From Mesonia maritima (GTDB lineage: Bacteria > Bacteroidota > Bacteroidia > Flavobacteriales > Flavobacteriaceae), in NCBI RefSeq assembly GCF_042433895.1, contig NZ_JBHLUA010000012.1, positions 496,001-560,000 on the forward strand: a stretch of 64,000 bases of DNA, given 5' to 3'. A model generated the notes under the pieces. It had not been told where the DNA came from. It did no database searches and worked only from the letters and a program-made list of their open reading frames with translations. The position numbers and the translations under genes were made by a program. The number at the start of each line of letters is the position of its first letter. The first letter of the stretch is position 1. Below, one piece after another: positions 17,410 to 27,601 of the stretch.

Positions 17410-19305
17410 ATGTTAGAACTTGCCGGAATTATAATTTTAGGGATTTTAGCACAGTGGGTTGCATGGAAATTTAAAATCCCCGCTATTTTACCGCTTATTC
17501 TTATTGGATTAGCGGTAGGCCCTATTGCCACACTCTTTACCGCAGACGGCGGAAAATTAATTGAACCTATTTGGAATGGAGATTCAGGATTATTTCCCGG
17601 GGAAAGTCTGTTTTATTTTGTTTCGTTAGCAATTAGTATTATTCTTTTTGAAGGCGGATTAACCCTGCGACGAGGCGAAGTTTTAAATGTTGGTCCTGTT
17701 ATCGTAAAATTAATTACGGTTGCTGTAATTGTAACCTTTATTGGTGCAGGAATAGCTGCTCATTTTATTTTTGACCTCTCTTGGCAAATTTCCTTTCTTT
17801 TTGCGGCTTTAATAATTGTAACCGGACCGACTGTAATTACTCCTATTTTACGGAATATTCCGTTGAAAAAGGATGTTTCGGCAATTTTGAAATGGGAAGG
17901 AATTTTAATCGATCCTATTGGCGCATTAGTCGCGGTATTAGTTTTTGAATTTATTAGCGCCGGTGAAGGAAAAGAATTTACAGAAACGGCTTTAATTGGT
18001 TTTGGAAAAATTGTGCTATTCGGTTTTACGTTTGGTTTTACCTTTGCCCACGGTTTAGCTTTATGTATAAAGAAAAATATTATTCCGCATTATTTATTAA
18101 ATGTTTTTACGTTAGCAACTGTTCTGGGAGTTTTTGTATTGGCCGATTTATTCGCACACGAAAGCGGATTATTAGCGGTAGTTGTGATGGGAATGGTTCT
18201 AGGGAATATTAATCTACCCAATATTAAAGAACTCCTTTATTTTAAAGAATCATTGAGTGTATTATTAATTTCAATTTTATTTATTCTTCTTGCAGCTAAT
18301 ATAAATATTGATGACTTGCTACTGGTTTATAATTGGAACGCACTTTTATTATTTACCGTAGTTGTATTTTTAGTTCGTCCTTTAGGTGTGTTTGTAAGTA
18401 GTATAAATTCATCACTCAAATTCAACGAAAAATTATTTATAAGTTGGGTAGGTCCACGTGGAATCGTAGCCGCTGGTATCGCTTCTCTATTTGGTTTAAA
18501 ATTAGCAAGTCAAGGTATAGAAGGTGCAGAATATATTACACCATTAGTTTTTATGGTAGTTTTAGGAACGGTACTTTTAAACGCTACAACGGCAAGATTT
18601 TTTGCACAATTTGTCGGTGTATTTTTAAAACATTCCGAAGGAATTTTAATTATTGGCGCTTCATCAATTTCACGTTTAATTGCTACTTATTTGAAGAAAA
18701 ATAATCGTCACGTTGTTTTAGTAGATAATAACCGAACCAATGTGAGAAAAGCAAAAGAATTAGGACTTGAAGCTATTGAAGGAAGTGTTTATGAAGATGA
18801 GTTAATAAATAATATTGAATTGAATGATGTAGGGTATTTAATGGCACTTACCGGAAATTCTGAAATTAATAATATGGCGATCGAGAAATTTCAGAAACAT
18901 TTTGGTGAAAACGGTTCGTTTAGAGTGGTTTCTTCTGATGAAATGTCGGATCCTGAAAATAACCCAAAAGAAGGTTTATTTTCACACACCGATGATTATA
19001 TAAAATTAACTGAAGTTGCTCGAAAATATCCAGTAATTCAGGAGATAAGAATTAATTCGCAAGAACATTACGGCGGATTAATTGAAATTACTAAAACCGA
19101 TCCTGAAATTATTCCTTTATTCGTAAAAAATAACGAAGGAGATTTAAGTATTATTCCCTCTAACAGTCAAGATGTTGAAATAGAAGAAGGCTGTATGTTA
19201 GTTTATTTAGGAAAAACGTTGGAATTAGAAGAAACCGAAGAAGAAACTGATTTAGAAAATACAGTTGAAGAAGACGATAAAAAACAAGAGGAAGAAAATA
19301 ATTAA
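17410..19305 (+). CDS. CPA1 cation:proton antiporter with TrkA-N domain
   Basis: A monovalent cation/H+ antiporter (NhaP/CPA1 type). The 631-aa protein has about 12 membrane segments to residue 390, including IPAILPLILIGLAVGP, LFEGGLTLR and the WVGPRGIVAAG signature. A Rossmann-like TrkA-N domain follows at about 400-510 (ILIIGASSISRLIATYLKK, HVVLVDNN), then a RCK-C-like part and a very acidic tail (EETEEETDLEN). The ATG at 17410 is preferred over an in-frame TTG at 17371, which would add non-conserved residues. The 3' end overlaps convergent yebC by 4 nt. Confidence 0.92.
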   Translation: MLELAGIIILGILAQWVAWKFKIPAILPLILIGLAVGPIATLFTADGGKLIEPIWNGDSGLFPGESLFYFVSLAISIILFEGGLTLRRGEVLNVGPVIVKLITVAVIVTFIGAGIAAHFIFDLSWQISFLFAALIIVTGPTVITPILRNIPLKKDVSAILKWEGILIDPIGALVAVLVFEFISAGEGKEFTETALIGFGKIVLFGFTFGFTFAHGLALCIKKNIIPHYLLNVFTLATVLGVFVLADLFAHESGLLAVVVMGMVLGNINLPNIKELLYFKESLSVLLISILFILLAANINIDDLLLVYNWNALLLFTVVVFLVRPLGVFVSSINSSLKFNEKLFISWVGPRGIVAAGIASLFGLKLASQGIEGAEYITPLVFMVVLGTVLLNATTARFFAQFVGVFLKHSEGILIIGASSISRLIATYLKKNNRHVVLVDNNRTNVRKAKELGLEAIEGSVYEDELINNIELNDVGYLMALTGNSEINNMAIEKFQKHFGENGSFRVVSSDEMSDPENNPKEGLFSHTDDYIKLTEVARKYPVIQEIRINSQEHYGGLIEITKTDPEIIPLFVKNNEGDLSIIPSNSQDVEIEEGCMLVYLGKTLELEETEEETDLENTVEEDDKKQEEENN

Positions 19306-20063
19306 TCTTCCTCTTCAATAGCTTTCAATAATTCAGGTGTTAATGCTAAGGTGTGAAATACATTTTGCACATCATCATCATCTTCAAACTTATCGATTAA
19401 GGCTACAATTTTTTTTGCGTCTTCTAAAGATAGTTCGGTAGTATTTAAAGGTATTCGTTGTAATTCAGAATTTTTAACTTCAATATTTAAGTTTTCCAAC
19501 GCCTCAGCCATTTTACCAAAATCAGTAAAATCGGTATAAATAGTGAGCAGTTCTTCTTCATTTTCAAAATCTTCTGCTCCAGCCTCGATAAGTTTCAATT
19601 CTAATTCTTCAATAGAAATTTCCAACTTTTCCTTTTCAATCGCAAAAACTCCTTTTCTGTCGAATAAAAACTCTAAAGATCCATTAGTTCCTAAATTTCC
19701 ACCATTTTTTGAAAAAATTGATCGTACCGACGCTACCGTTCTATTCGTATTATCGGTGGTACATTCCACATAAATTGCAATTCCGTTTGGTCCGTAACCT
19801 TCAAAAGTAACCGATTCATAATTTTCAGCGTCAGCGCCACTTGCTTTTTTAATAGCTCTTTCTATGGTGTCTTTAGGCATATTTACACCTTTCGCATTAG
19901 CAATTGCATTACGAAGTGTTGGGTTTGAATCTGCATCGGGACCTCCGCCTTCTTTCACCGCAACAGTAATATCTTTAATTGCTCGGGTAAATTGTTTAGC
20001 TCTTTTTTTGTCTTGAGCTCCTTTTCGATGTTTTATATTTGCCCATTTACTATGTCCTGCCAA
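19302..20063 (-). CDS. yebC: YebC/PmpR family regulator
   Basis: A TACO1/YebC family protein, 253 aa. Family members act as transcriptional regulators or help ribosomes through difficult peptides. The signature N-terminus MAGHSKWANIKHRKGAQDKKR is intact, followed by GGGPDADSNPTLRNAIANAK and FEGYGPNGIAIYVECTTDN. The C-terminus is acidic (KFEDDDDVQNVF, AIEEED). It converges on the antiporter gene with a 4-nt overlap. Confidence 0.95.
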   Translation of the reverse strand: MAGHSKWANIKHRKGAQDKKRAKQFTRAIKDITVAVKEGGGPDADSNPTLRNAIANAKGVNMPKDTIERAIKKASGADAENYESVTFEGYGPNGIAIYVECTTDNTNRTVASVRSIFSKNGGNLGTNGSLEFLFDRKGVFAIEKEKLEISIEELELKLIEAGAEDFENEEELLTIYTDFTDFGKMAEALENLNIEVKNSELQRIPLNTTELSLEDAKKIVALIDKFEDDDDVQNVFHTLALTPELLKAIEEED

Positions 20064-20192
20064 AATAAATTGATTTTTAAAAAATGTAAATACAAGCTAA
20101 TAAAAATTGATATTTCAGAAAAAGCATTTTTTAAGTTTTTTTGAAATAACTATTAAAAAATATATATTGCTGAATATTGATAAAATCCTATT

Positions 20193-20468
20193 ATGAAAAA
20201 ATATTTATTATCACTAACGATATTTTCAGTAGTATTAATTGCTTCTTGTTCTGAAGATGAAGGCGGTACTAGTTGTGAAAATATTGCTCAAGCATATGCC
20301 TTGGCTTTAGAAGCCTATTCTAACGACCCTACAAGTTCAAATTGCCAGCGATTGAATTCTGCTGCTGAAGCTTATGCGGAAACGCTTTGCCCAAATGCAC
20401 AAACTGCCCAGACAGTAGAATGTTCTAGCGGTGGTGAAGATGAAGGCGGAAGTGAAGGAGAAGAATAA
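20193..20468 (+). CDS. Small acidic lipoprotein, 91 aa
   Basis: An exported lipoprotein with the lipobox VVLIASCSED and a short mature part of about 73 residues. Four cysteines follow the lipid cysteine (SCENIAQ, NCQRL, TLCPN, VECSS), which could form two disulfides in the periplasm. The C-terminus is a Gly/Glu-rich tail (GGEDEGGSEGEE). A helical Ala-rich middle (AYALALEAYSNDP) is typical of several small flavobacterial lipoproteins. The function is unknown; a terminator follows. Confidence 0.8.
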   Translation: MKKYLLSLTIFSVVLIASCSEDEGGTSCENIAQAYALALEAYSNDPTSSNCQRLNSAAEAYAETLCPNAQTAQTVECSSGGEDEGGSEGEE

Positions 20469-20496
20469 TTAACTGGATTAGGATAATTCCTAATAA

Positions 20497-20529
20497 TAAA
20501 AAAGCTCTTGAAATTTTCAAGAGCTTTTT
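20497..20529. terminator. Bidirectional terminator
   Basis: A stem GCTCTTGAA / TTCAAGAGC is flanked by an A-run and a T-run, between the lipoprotein gene and the convergent lepA. Confidence 0.88.
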
Positions 20530-20532
20530 TAT

Positions 20533-22329
20533 TTAATCATTTAGCTTTAGAACAGCCATAAATGCTTCTTGCGGTATTTCTACATTTCCTACAGCTCGCA
20601 TTCGTTTTTTACCTTTTTTCTGTTTTTCCAAAAGTTTACGTTTACGAGAAATATCACCACCATAACATTTAGCGGTTACGTCCTTTCGTAAAGCTTTTAC
20701 AGTTTCACGAGCAATAATTTTAGCTCCAATTGCTGCTTGAATAGGAATATCAAACTGTTGACGTGGAATTAATTCTTTCAATTTTTCGCACATTCTTTTT
20801 CCGATATCATATGCATTATCCACGTGAAGTAAAGCAGAAAGTGCATCTACGGTGTTTCCGTTTAAAAGTACATCAACTTTTACAAGTTTGGAGGCTTTCA
20901 TACCGATTGGTGCGTAATCAAAAGAAGCGTAACCTTTAGAAACGGTTTTTAAACGATCGTAAAAATCAAAGACAATTTCAGCTAAAGGCATATTAAATGT
21001 AAGCTCCACACGCTCTGGCGTTAAGTAAGTCTGATTTACAATTTCACCTCGTTTTTCAATACAAAGTGACATTACAGGACCAACAAAATCTGCTTTCGTA
21101 ATAATGGTAGCTTTAATAAAAGGTTCTTCTACACGATCTAATTTTGAAGGTTCGGGTAAATCGGTAGGATTATTTACTAAAATAATTTCATTGGGTTCTT
21201 TGTTGGAATACGCGTAATAAGAAACGTTAGGAACAGTAGTAATCACCGTCATATCGAATTCACGCTCTAAACGTTCTTGTATTATTTCTAAATGTAACAT
21301 TCCTAAGAAACCACAACGAAAACCAAAGCCTAGAGCCGCAGAACTTTCCGGTTGAAAAACCAACGAAGCATCGTTTAACTGAAGTTTTTCCATACACGAA
21401 CGAAGTTCTTCATAATCTTCGGTATCTACCGGATAAATACCGGCAAAAACCATCGGTTTTACATCTTCGAATCCTGCCACGGCTTCAGTAGTTGGATTTT
21501 CAGCATCGGTAATCGTATCTCCTACTTTTACTTCTCTCGCGTCCTTAATTCCAGTGATGAGATAACCTACATCGCCGGTTTTAATTTCTTTCTGCGGAAA
21601 TTGTTTCAGTCTTAATGTTCCAACTTCATCGGCAAAATAATTTTTTCCGGTGTTTACAAATTTAATCTTTTGTCCTTTTTTTATACTTCCGTTTATAACT
21701 CTAAAAAAAGTTTCTACGCCACGAAATGGATTATAGACAGAATCGAATATTAGAGCGCGAAGTGGAGCATCAACTTTACCAGTTGGTGCAGGAACACGTT
21801 CAATAATTGCTTTTAAAATTTCTTCTATTCCTAATCCGGTTTTTGCACTGGCAGGAATAATTTCATCGGGATCGCATCCTAAAAGATCTACAATATCATC
21901 GGTAACTTCTTCAGGATTTGCGCTAGGTAAATCGATTTTATTTAAAACGGGAATAATTTCTAAATCATTTTCTAACGCAAGATATAAGTTAGAAATAGTT
22001 TGTGCTTGAATACTTTGTGCAGCGTCGACAACTAATAAAGCTCCTTCACATGCAGCGATTGATCTAGAAACTTCATAAGAAAAATCGACGTGACCCGGAG
22101 TATCAATTAAATTTAAAACATATTCTTCACCGTTATAAGGGAAATTCATTTGTATGGCGTGACTTTTTATGGTAATACCACGTTCACGTTCTAAATCCAT
22201 ACTATCCAAGAGTTGTTCTTGTTTTTCACGTTCAGTAACCGAGCCGGTAAAATCTAACAATCGGTCGGCTAAGGTACTTTTACCGTGGTCAATATGGGCA
22301 ATTATGCAAAAATTTCGAATATGCTTCAT
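20533..22329 (-). CDS. lepA: Elongation factor 4 (LepA)
   Basis: A ribosome-associated GTPase that acts in translation initiation and back-translocation. It is 598 aa, full length. GTPase motifs are G1 AHIDHGKST, G3 DTPGHVDF and G4 NKIDLP. EF-G-like domains II, III and V follow, then the LepA-specific C-terminal domain with GKKRMRAVG near the end. It appears to be transcribed alone; a TATATTTG box lies upstream at 22407-22414. Confidence 0.97.
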   Translation of the reverse strand: MKHIRNFCIIAHIDHGKSTLADRLLDFTGSVTEREKQEQLLDSMDLERERGITIKSHAIQMNFPYNGEEYVLNLIDTPGHVDFSYEVSRSIAACEGALLVVDAAQSIQAQTISNLYLALENDLEIIPVLNKIDLPSANPEEVTDDIVDLLGCDPDEIIPASAKTGLGIEEILKAIIERVPAPTGKVDAPLRALIFDSVYNPFRGVETFFRVINGSIKKGQKIKFVNTGKNYFADEVGTLRLKQFPQKEIKTGDVGYLITGIKDAREVKVGDTITDAENPTTEAVAGFEDVKPMVFAGIYPVDTEDYEELRSCMEKLQLNDASLVFQPESSAALGFGFRCGFLGMLHLEIIQERLEREFDMTVITTVPNVSYYAYSNKEPNEIILVNNPTDLPEPSKLDRVEEPFIKATIITKADFVGPVMSLCIEKRGEIVNQTYLTPERVELTFNMPLAEIVFDFYDRLKTVSKGYASFDYAPIGMKASKLVKVDVLLNGNTVDALSALLHVDNAYDIGKRMCEKLKELIPRQQFDIPIQAAIGAKIIARETVKALRKDVTAKCYGGDISRKRKLLEKQKKGKKRMRAVGNVEIPQEAFMAVLKLND

Positions 22330-22406
22330 ATAAGTCTCAACTTCATTTATATTAGTTAAGGTAAGATAAAGTACTCTTTATAAGACCTCAACAAGAGAAT
22401 TTGTTG

Positions 22407-22414
22407 CAAATATA
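22407..22414 (-). promoter_or_regulatory. Putative -7 box of lepA
   Basis: The minus strand reads TATATTTG, a match to TAnnTTTG, 78 nt before the lepA ATG. No clear -33 TTG is visible. Confidence 0.4.
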
Positions 22415-22507
22415 GTTTTTTGAAAATGAAATATCCTTCTTCTATTTATGAAGTTTATCCTATATTGCAATATTATTTAGTTAACTACGCCAGCAACATT
22501 TGAAATA

Positions 22508-24922
22508 TTGAAAGGAGTTCATTTTCTCATATTAAGTATTGGTTTTTGCTTTTCAAATCTTGCTTTTTCTCAGTTTAATGTTTCAGGAAAAGTTTTAGAT
22601 GAAAATTCTAGAGGGCTGTCTTATGTAAATCTTTCTTTATTTAAAGAAAGTGATTCTTCTTTTGTTGACGGAACAGTTTCTGAAGATGACGGCAGTTTTC
22701 AGTTTAGTAATATCCCTGAAGATGATTACACGGTATCGCTAAGTTATATGGGTTATAAAACCCACGAATTAAAATTTACCGTAAAAGATCATTTGGTTTT
22801 AAAAGATATTATGCTCATTGCAAAACACTCGCGTTTAGCTGAGGTGGAAATTGAAATCAATCAGCCGGAAATAAGGAAAGAAAACGGAAAATTAATTTTT
22901 GAAGTTGAAAACACCAGTTTATCTTCAGGAAATACGTGGAATTTACTTAAACAAACGCCAGGAGTGATTGTAATTTCCGACAACTTGCTTATTAAAAACA
23001 GGAACGCGACAATTTATATAAACAACCAAAAAGTATATTTATCTTCTTCAGAACGAAAGCAACTTTTAGAAAGCTATTCAGCAGAAAATATAAAAACTAT
23101 TGAAGTTATTGAAAATCCCTCGGCTAAATATGATGCTGAAGATGGATCGATTATTAATATAATTACTTCAAAAGTTTTAATTCCTACCTATAAAGGAAGC
23201 ATTTATAAAAATTACACCCAAGGAGTTTACGCCAAATACCAAATAGGGACAAGTCATTATTTACGCACTAAAAAGTTCAATTTTTTTGTAAATTATAGTG
23301 TAAATCCTCAAAAGAAATTTAAAAACGATAGCAGTTATATTAACTATTTTTCGATGGATAAAATGTTATTGGAAAAATGGCAAACCGATTTCAATAAAAC
23401 CGAAAATAGTAACGCTCAAAATGCGCACATAATCATGGACTATGAGTTTGATAGTAACAACACCTTAAGCTTAAACAACACTTTATTATTTTCTCCCAAT
23501 AGTGATGTGAAAAATGATGTAAAAACAAAGGTTTTTAGTAATGAAAATAAATTAGATTCTTTATTTAGCACTAATAATTTCTTAGAAAAAGATTTATTAA
23601 ACTCTTCTACTAATCTTCGTTTCGAGCATAAATTTAAGAAAGAGAAAACACTTTTATCATTAACTACGCATTTAACATATTACGATGAACATGAAACTCA
23701 ATATGTTGAAACAACTTATTTATCTCCTAATAATACTTTACTAAATCAGAACTCCTTTTCTAATAGAAATCATCAGCATATACAGATATATGCGTTTCAG
23801 CTTGATTTTGAAACTTTTTTTGGTGAGTTCGAATTTAATAGCGGAACAAAAGTTTCTAGAATAAACTCTAATAGCACACTGAATTTTTTCGATGTAAATT
23901 CAGAAGCACCGAGCTTTAATGACATCAATAATTTTAACAGATTTGATTATGATGAAACTGTAGTTGCTTTTTACGGAGAAACAGAACGCAAATGGAAAAA
24001 ATTTAATTTAGCATTAGGTTTACGAGTAGAAAATACAAAGCGAACAGGCGTTTCTTATACCGAGAATTATAACAATACTAGAACGTATACAGAATTATTC
24101 CCTAGTATGGAAACGACCTATAAACCTGAAAAAAATCACAGTTTCTCACTAAGTTATCATCGCAAAATTGCACGACCGCGTTACAACAGTTTAAATCCGT
24201 TTCGGTACTTTTTAAATGAAAACAATTACCAAACCGGAAACCCAAATTTGGTGGCATCTATTAGTAATAATTTCAATTTAAATTATTCTTTTAAAAACGC
24301 ATATTTTCTAGATGTTTATTATCGTGATAACGGAAGAAACGCCAGTCAACTAGTTTTTCAGAATAATGAAAAACGTTATTTGCGCTCTATTTACGCCAAC
24401 GTTTTAGAAAGTAATTCTTATGGAATCGAACTTTTCCATAGTCGTTCAATAAAAAAAGGGTGGTATTCTCAAGCCATTTTATCGGTTTATCATGAAGAAG
24501 AAACTTTTATTGCTTTAGAAAGCAACAATCAAAATGTTACCAACCAAACCGATGGATTTTATGCTTCCATTTATAATTCAATTCAACTATCAAAAGACAG
24601 AACTTTTTCTGCAGATTTAAATTTTTTATACATTTCTTCTTTCATTCGCGGCTCCTACCAAATTGATGAAATGATTACCCTTTCTGCCGGGCTAAGAAAA
24701 ACCTTGTGGAAAGGAAGAGGAGAAGTCTCGCTTCACCTTGCAGATATTCTCAATCAGCGATCTTCTTGGTTGCGCTCTAATTACTTAAATCAAGACAATG
24801 GTTATTTTGCTCAACCTGAAAACCGTTACATTCGGTTAGGACTAACGTATAACCTTGGTAATTTTAACCTTAGTAACAATAAAAAATCTATTAATATTCA
24901 AGAAGAAGAACGTTTAAATTAA
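22508..24922 (+). CDS. Outer membrane beta-barrel protein, TonB-receptor-like
   Basis: An 804-aa outer-membrane protein. A signal peptide (FLILSIGFCFSNLAFSQ) is followed by a CarboxypepD_reg-like domain at about 22-105 (NVSGKVLDENSRGLSYVNLSLF), a plug-like domain at about 115-220 (LLKQTPGVIVIS, TIYINNQKVYL, VIENPSAKYDAEDGSIINI) and a long beta-barrel of the OMP_b-brl_3 type to the C-terminus. This branch is common in Bacteroidota; the ligand is unknown and no SusD partner is adjacent. The start is TTG at 22508; the upstream ATG in view runs into a stop. Confidence 0.88.
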   Translation: MKGVHFLILSIGFCFSNLAFSQFNVSGKVLDENSRGLSYVNLSLFKESDSSFVDGTVSEDDGSFQFSNIPEDDYTVSLSYMGYKTHELKFTVKDHLVLKDIMLIAKHSRLAEVEIEINQPEIRKENGKLIFEVENTSLSSGNTWNLLKQTPGVIVISDNLLIKNRNATIYINNQKVYLSSSERKQLLESYSAENIKTIEVIENPSAKYDAEDGSIINIITSKVLIPTYKGSIYKNYTQGVYAKYQIGTSHYLRTKKFNFFVNYSVNPQKKFKNDSSYINYFSMDKMLLEKWQTDFNKTENSNAQNAHIIMDYEFDSNNTLSLNNTLLFSPNSDVKNDVKTKVFSNENKLDSLFSTNNFLEKDLLNSSTNLRFEHKFKKEKTLLSLTTHLTYYDEHETQYVETTYLSPNNTLLNQNSFSNRNHQHIQIYAFQLDFETFFGEFEFNSGTKVSRINSNSTLNFFDVNSEAPSFNDINNFNRFDYDETVVAFYGETERKWKKFNLALGLRVENTKRTGVSYTENYNNTRTYTELFPSMETTYKPEKNHSFSLSYHRKIARPRYNSLNPFRYFLNENNYQTGNPNLVASISNNFNLNYSFKNAYFLDVYYRDNGRNASQLVFQNNEKRYLRSIYANVLESNSYGIELFHSRSIKKGWYSQAILSVYHEEETFIALESNNQNVTNQTDGFYASIYNSIQLSKDRTFSADLNFLYISSFIRGSYQIDEMITLSAGLRKTLWKGRGEVSLHLADILNQRSSWLRSNYLNQDNGYFAQPENRYIRLGLTYNLGNFNLSNNKKSINIQEEERLN

Positions 24923-24940
24923 TATTTCCTGTTTATTTAT

Positions 24941-24948
24941 TAATTTTG
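24941..24948 (+). promoter_or_regulatory. Putative -7 box of dusB
   Basis: TAATTTTG matches TAnnTTTG. Initiation near 24953 would give a leader of about 15 nt before the TTG start of dusB. Confidence 0.5.
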
Positions 24949-24967
24949 CGCCTTAAAACAAACCGAT

Positions 24968-25963
24968 TTGGCAAAAATAGGAAATATAGATGTAGGAGAT
25001 TTTCCGTTGTTGTTAGCACCAATGGAAGATGTGAGCGACCCGCCATTTAGAGCCCTGTGTAAAGAACAAGGCGCCGATATAATGTATACTGAATTTATTT
25101 CTTCGGAAGGATTAATTCGTGATGCGGCAAAAAGCGTCATGAAATTAGATATCTATGAAAAAGAACGACCTGTGGGAATTCAGATATTCGGAGCCAATCT
25201 AGAATCTATGCTCGAGTCGGTAGAAATTGTAGAAAAATCAGGTCCAGATATTATCGATATTAATTTTGGATGTCCCGTAAAAAAAGTAGTTTCTAAAGGA
25301 GCTGGAGCCGGAATTTTAAAAGATATCGATTTAATGGTTTCTTTAACGGAAGCCATGGTAAAACATACTAAACTTCCGGTAACCGTAAAAACCCGATTAG
25401 GTTGGGATCACGATTCTATAAAAATTGTAGAAGTAGCCGAACGTTTACAAGATGTAGGCTGTCAAGCAATTTCAATTCATGGCAGAACCCGAGCTCAAAT
25501 GTATAAAGGTGAAGCCGACTGGAAACCGATTGCTGAAGTAAAAAATAATCCGCGGATGCATATTCCGGTGTTTGGAAACGGCGATGTAGATTCGCCGGAA
25601 CGCGCCTTAGAAATGCGTGATAAATATGGTTTAGATGGCGCGATGATTGGTAGAGCAAGTATTGGTTACCCGTGGTTTTTTAGAGAAGTAAAACATTATT
25701 TTGAAACCGGAGAACATTTAGATCCCCCAACAATGTTAGAACGTGTAGATGCTGCCAGACGTCATTTACAAATGGCAATTGATTGGAAAGGGGAGAAGTT
25801 GGGTGTTTTTGAAACGCGTCGTCATTACACCAATTACTTTAAAGGAATTCCACATTTTAAAGAATACCGAATGAAAATGGTTACCAGCGACGATGCTGCC
25901 GATGTTTTTGCCGCTTTTGATGAGGTAGAGCAGGAGTTTGATGATTTTGTGTTTACGCGGTAA
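24968..25963 (+). CDS. dusB: tRNA-dihydrouridine synthase
   Basis: A flavin enzyme that reduces uridine to dihydrouridine in tRNA D-loops. The 331-aa TIM barrel shows LAPMEDVSDPPFR at the N-terminus, the catalytic cysteine in DINFGCPVKKV, TVKTRLGWD, and ISIHGRTRAQMYKG for FMN phosphate binding. Length is normal for DusB. It starts on TTG at 24968, and a TAnnTTTG box lies just upstream. Confidence 0.94.
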   Translation: MAKIGNIDVGDFPLLLAPMEDVSDPPFRALCKEQGADIMYTEFISSEGLIRDAAKSVMKLDIYEKERPVGIQIFGANLESMLESVEIVEKSGPDIIDINFGCPVKKVVSKGAGAGILKDIDLMVSLTEAMVKHTKLPVTVKTRLGWDHDSIKIVEVAERLQDVGCQAISIHGRTRAQMYKGEADWKPIAEVKNNPRMHIPVFGNGDVDSPERALEMRDKYGLDGAMIGRASIGYPWFFREVKHYFETGEHLDPPTMLERVDAARRHLQMAIDWKGEKLGVFETRRHYTNYFKGIPHFKEYRMKMVTSDDAADVFAAFDEVEQEFDDFVFTR

Positions 25964-25997
25964 GTAAGTTTTTTATTGCGGAATTAAGGAAAATAAA

Positions 25998-27200
25998 TTA
26001 ATCCCGTAATACTTTTCCCACGCGAGTGGCGCCAATATAAGAAGCGGTTACGCCTAAGATCATAATGGTAAAAAACACTACGATTAAATTTTCAACTTCA
26101 ATTTTTACAGGATAAGCAAGCGTTGGGGTTATCATAACCAAATCGAATTTCAGTTGTAATAGCACAATTATAAATCCGATGCATAAGCCTAAAATTCCGC
26201 CAATAAAAGTAAGTAGTGAACCTTGCAAAAAGAAAACGCGTTTAATTTCTCTTCCTGTGGCACCAAGATTAAACAAGGTTTTAATATTATGTTGTTTGTC
26301 TAAAATTGCCATCACAATGGCGCCGCCAACATTAAATAATGCAATAATTAAAACTAAAGTGAAAATGAGGTAAACCGCTAAATTTTCAGTGTTCAGCATT
26401 TTATAAAGTTTATCGTTCAGCTGAATTCTATTTTTTAGAACGATATTTTCATTTCCGAATAAATTCTTTAATTCCTCTTTTACTTTACTTTCAGCTTCAG
26501 CATTGGTAAGTTGAATTTCTATAGTCGAAACTTTATTCGGTTGAATTTCCAGTAAATCTTGTGCGAGTGAAAATGGAGCAAAAATATATTTCGCATTTAG
26601 ATCTTCATTTATATTATAAACGCCAATAACCATCGCATTTTTGGTATTAAACGCTTGTGTGGGGTCGGTAATTTGTCCTTTTCCTGGTCGTGGAACCATA
26701 ATTTTTAGCATTCCGCTATAATCCATCACACCGAGTGAAAGTTTTCGCGAAATATTACTGCCAATAACAACTTGATTTTCAGATTGATTTAACCAAGTTC
26801 CGGCAACTAATGAACTATCGATGTGATTTACATTTAAGTAATTACGGTCGATTCCTTTTATAATTGCGGGAAGATTTTTATTCTTAAAATTTAGTAAAAC
26901 TCGTTCTTCAATAACTTTGGAATAATTCGCAATACCGGAAATTTCAGTAAATTTTTTTTCCTCTTCAGCAGTAAAACTAAATGTTTTTCCACTTGCGGGA
27001 AGAATTTTTAAATCAGGATCAAATTCATTTGAAAAAGAAAGGCTGAATTCTTTTAGGCCCGAAAAACCGGAAAGAACGATAAATAAAGCTAACGCACCCG
27101 CAAAAACTCCAACGCTCGCAATTATGGTAATAATATTAATAGCGTTGTTTTTACTCTTGGTAAATAAATAGCGTTTGGCGATATAATACGAAAAATTCAA
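25998..27200 (-). CDS. LolC/LolE-like ABC transporter permease
   Basis: A 400-aa inner-membrane permease of the FtsX/MacB/LolC type. Four membrane segments: one near the N-terminus (INIITIIASVGVFAGALALFIVLSGF), a large periplasmic domain (about 45-270), then three C-terminal segments (LIFTLVLIIALFNVGGAIV, GSLLTFIGGILGLCIGFIIVL, LIVVFFTIMILGVTASYIG). The N-terminus (FSYYIAKRYLF) is typical of LolC/E, which release lipoproteins from the membrane. The ATPase (LolD) is not next to it. It starts 1 nt after the rbfA stop, so the two form an operon. Confidence 0.9.
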   Translation of the reverse strand: MNFSYYIAKRYLFTKSKNNAINIITIIASVGVFAGALALFIVLSGFSGLKEFSLSFSNEFDPDLKILPASGKTFSFTAEEEKKFTEISGIANYSKVIEERVLLNFKNKNLPAIIKGIDRNYLNVNHIDSSLVAGTWLNQSENQVVIGSNISRKLSLGVMDYSGMLKIMVPRPGKGQITDPTQAFNTKNAMVIGVYNINEDLNAKYIFAPFSLAQDLLEIQPNKVSTIEIQLTNAEAESKVKEELKNLFGNENIVLKNRIQLNDKLYKMLNTENLAVYLIFTLVLIIALFNVGGAIVMAILDKQHNIKTLFNLGATGREIKRVFFLQGSLLTFIGGILGLCIGFIIVLLQLKFDLVMITPTLAYPVKIEVENLIVVFFTIMILGVTASYIGATRVGKVLRD

Positions 27201-27201
27201 C

Positions 27202-27597
27202 CTACGATTTTTTACGTTTATCTAATAAATCTGGATTTTTAATAGGATCTGAATTGCCTTTCACGGCTTTTTCAATCGAATCGATATGTTCTAAAGAATC
27301 GTCTAGAAATAAAGAAAGATCGGGCATTTTTCGTAACTGATTTTTAGTTCTTAAAGCAATTTGATGTTTCAATTGCGATTTCATCGTCTTTAATTCTTCT
27401 AAAATTGGCTTCGCTTTTTCATTCGGAAAAATACTTATATAAGCCTTTGCAATCGAAAGATCGGTAGTAACGCGAACTTTAGAAACCGACACGATTACGC
27501 GATTTTCTCCTGCTTTTCTAAGTTCTTCTTGTATCACATCGGTAAGATCTTTTTGTAAAACCCCGCCAATTTTTTTCTGTCTGTTTGTTTCTTCCAT
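27202..27597 (-). CDS. rbfA: Ribosome-binding factor A
   Basis: A small KH-fold assembly factor for the 30S subunit (131 aa, normal length). Motifs include ETNRQKKIGGVLQKDL, VIVSVSKVRVTTDLSIAKAYISIFP and LRKMPDLSLFLDDSLEH. A TATTTTTG box ends 5 nt upstream of the ATG, which leaves almost no room for a leader. Confidence 0.94.
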   Translation of the reverse strand: MEETNRQKKIGGVLQKDLTDVIQEELRKAGENRVIVSVSKVRVTTDLSIAKAYISIFPNEKAKPILEELKTMKSQLKHQIALRTKNQLRKMPDLSLFLDDSLEHIDSIEKAVKGNSDPIKNPDLLDKRKKS

Positions 27598-27601
27598 AGC
27601 G

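Noticed and set aside
22439..22507. Upstream ATG for the outer-membrane receptor at 22508
   Set aside because: The ATG near 22448 runs into a stop after about ten codons, so the TTG at 22508 remains the best start.
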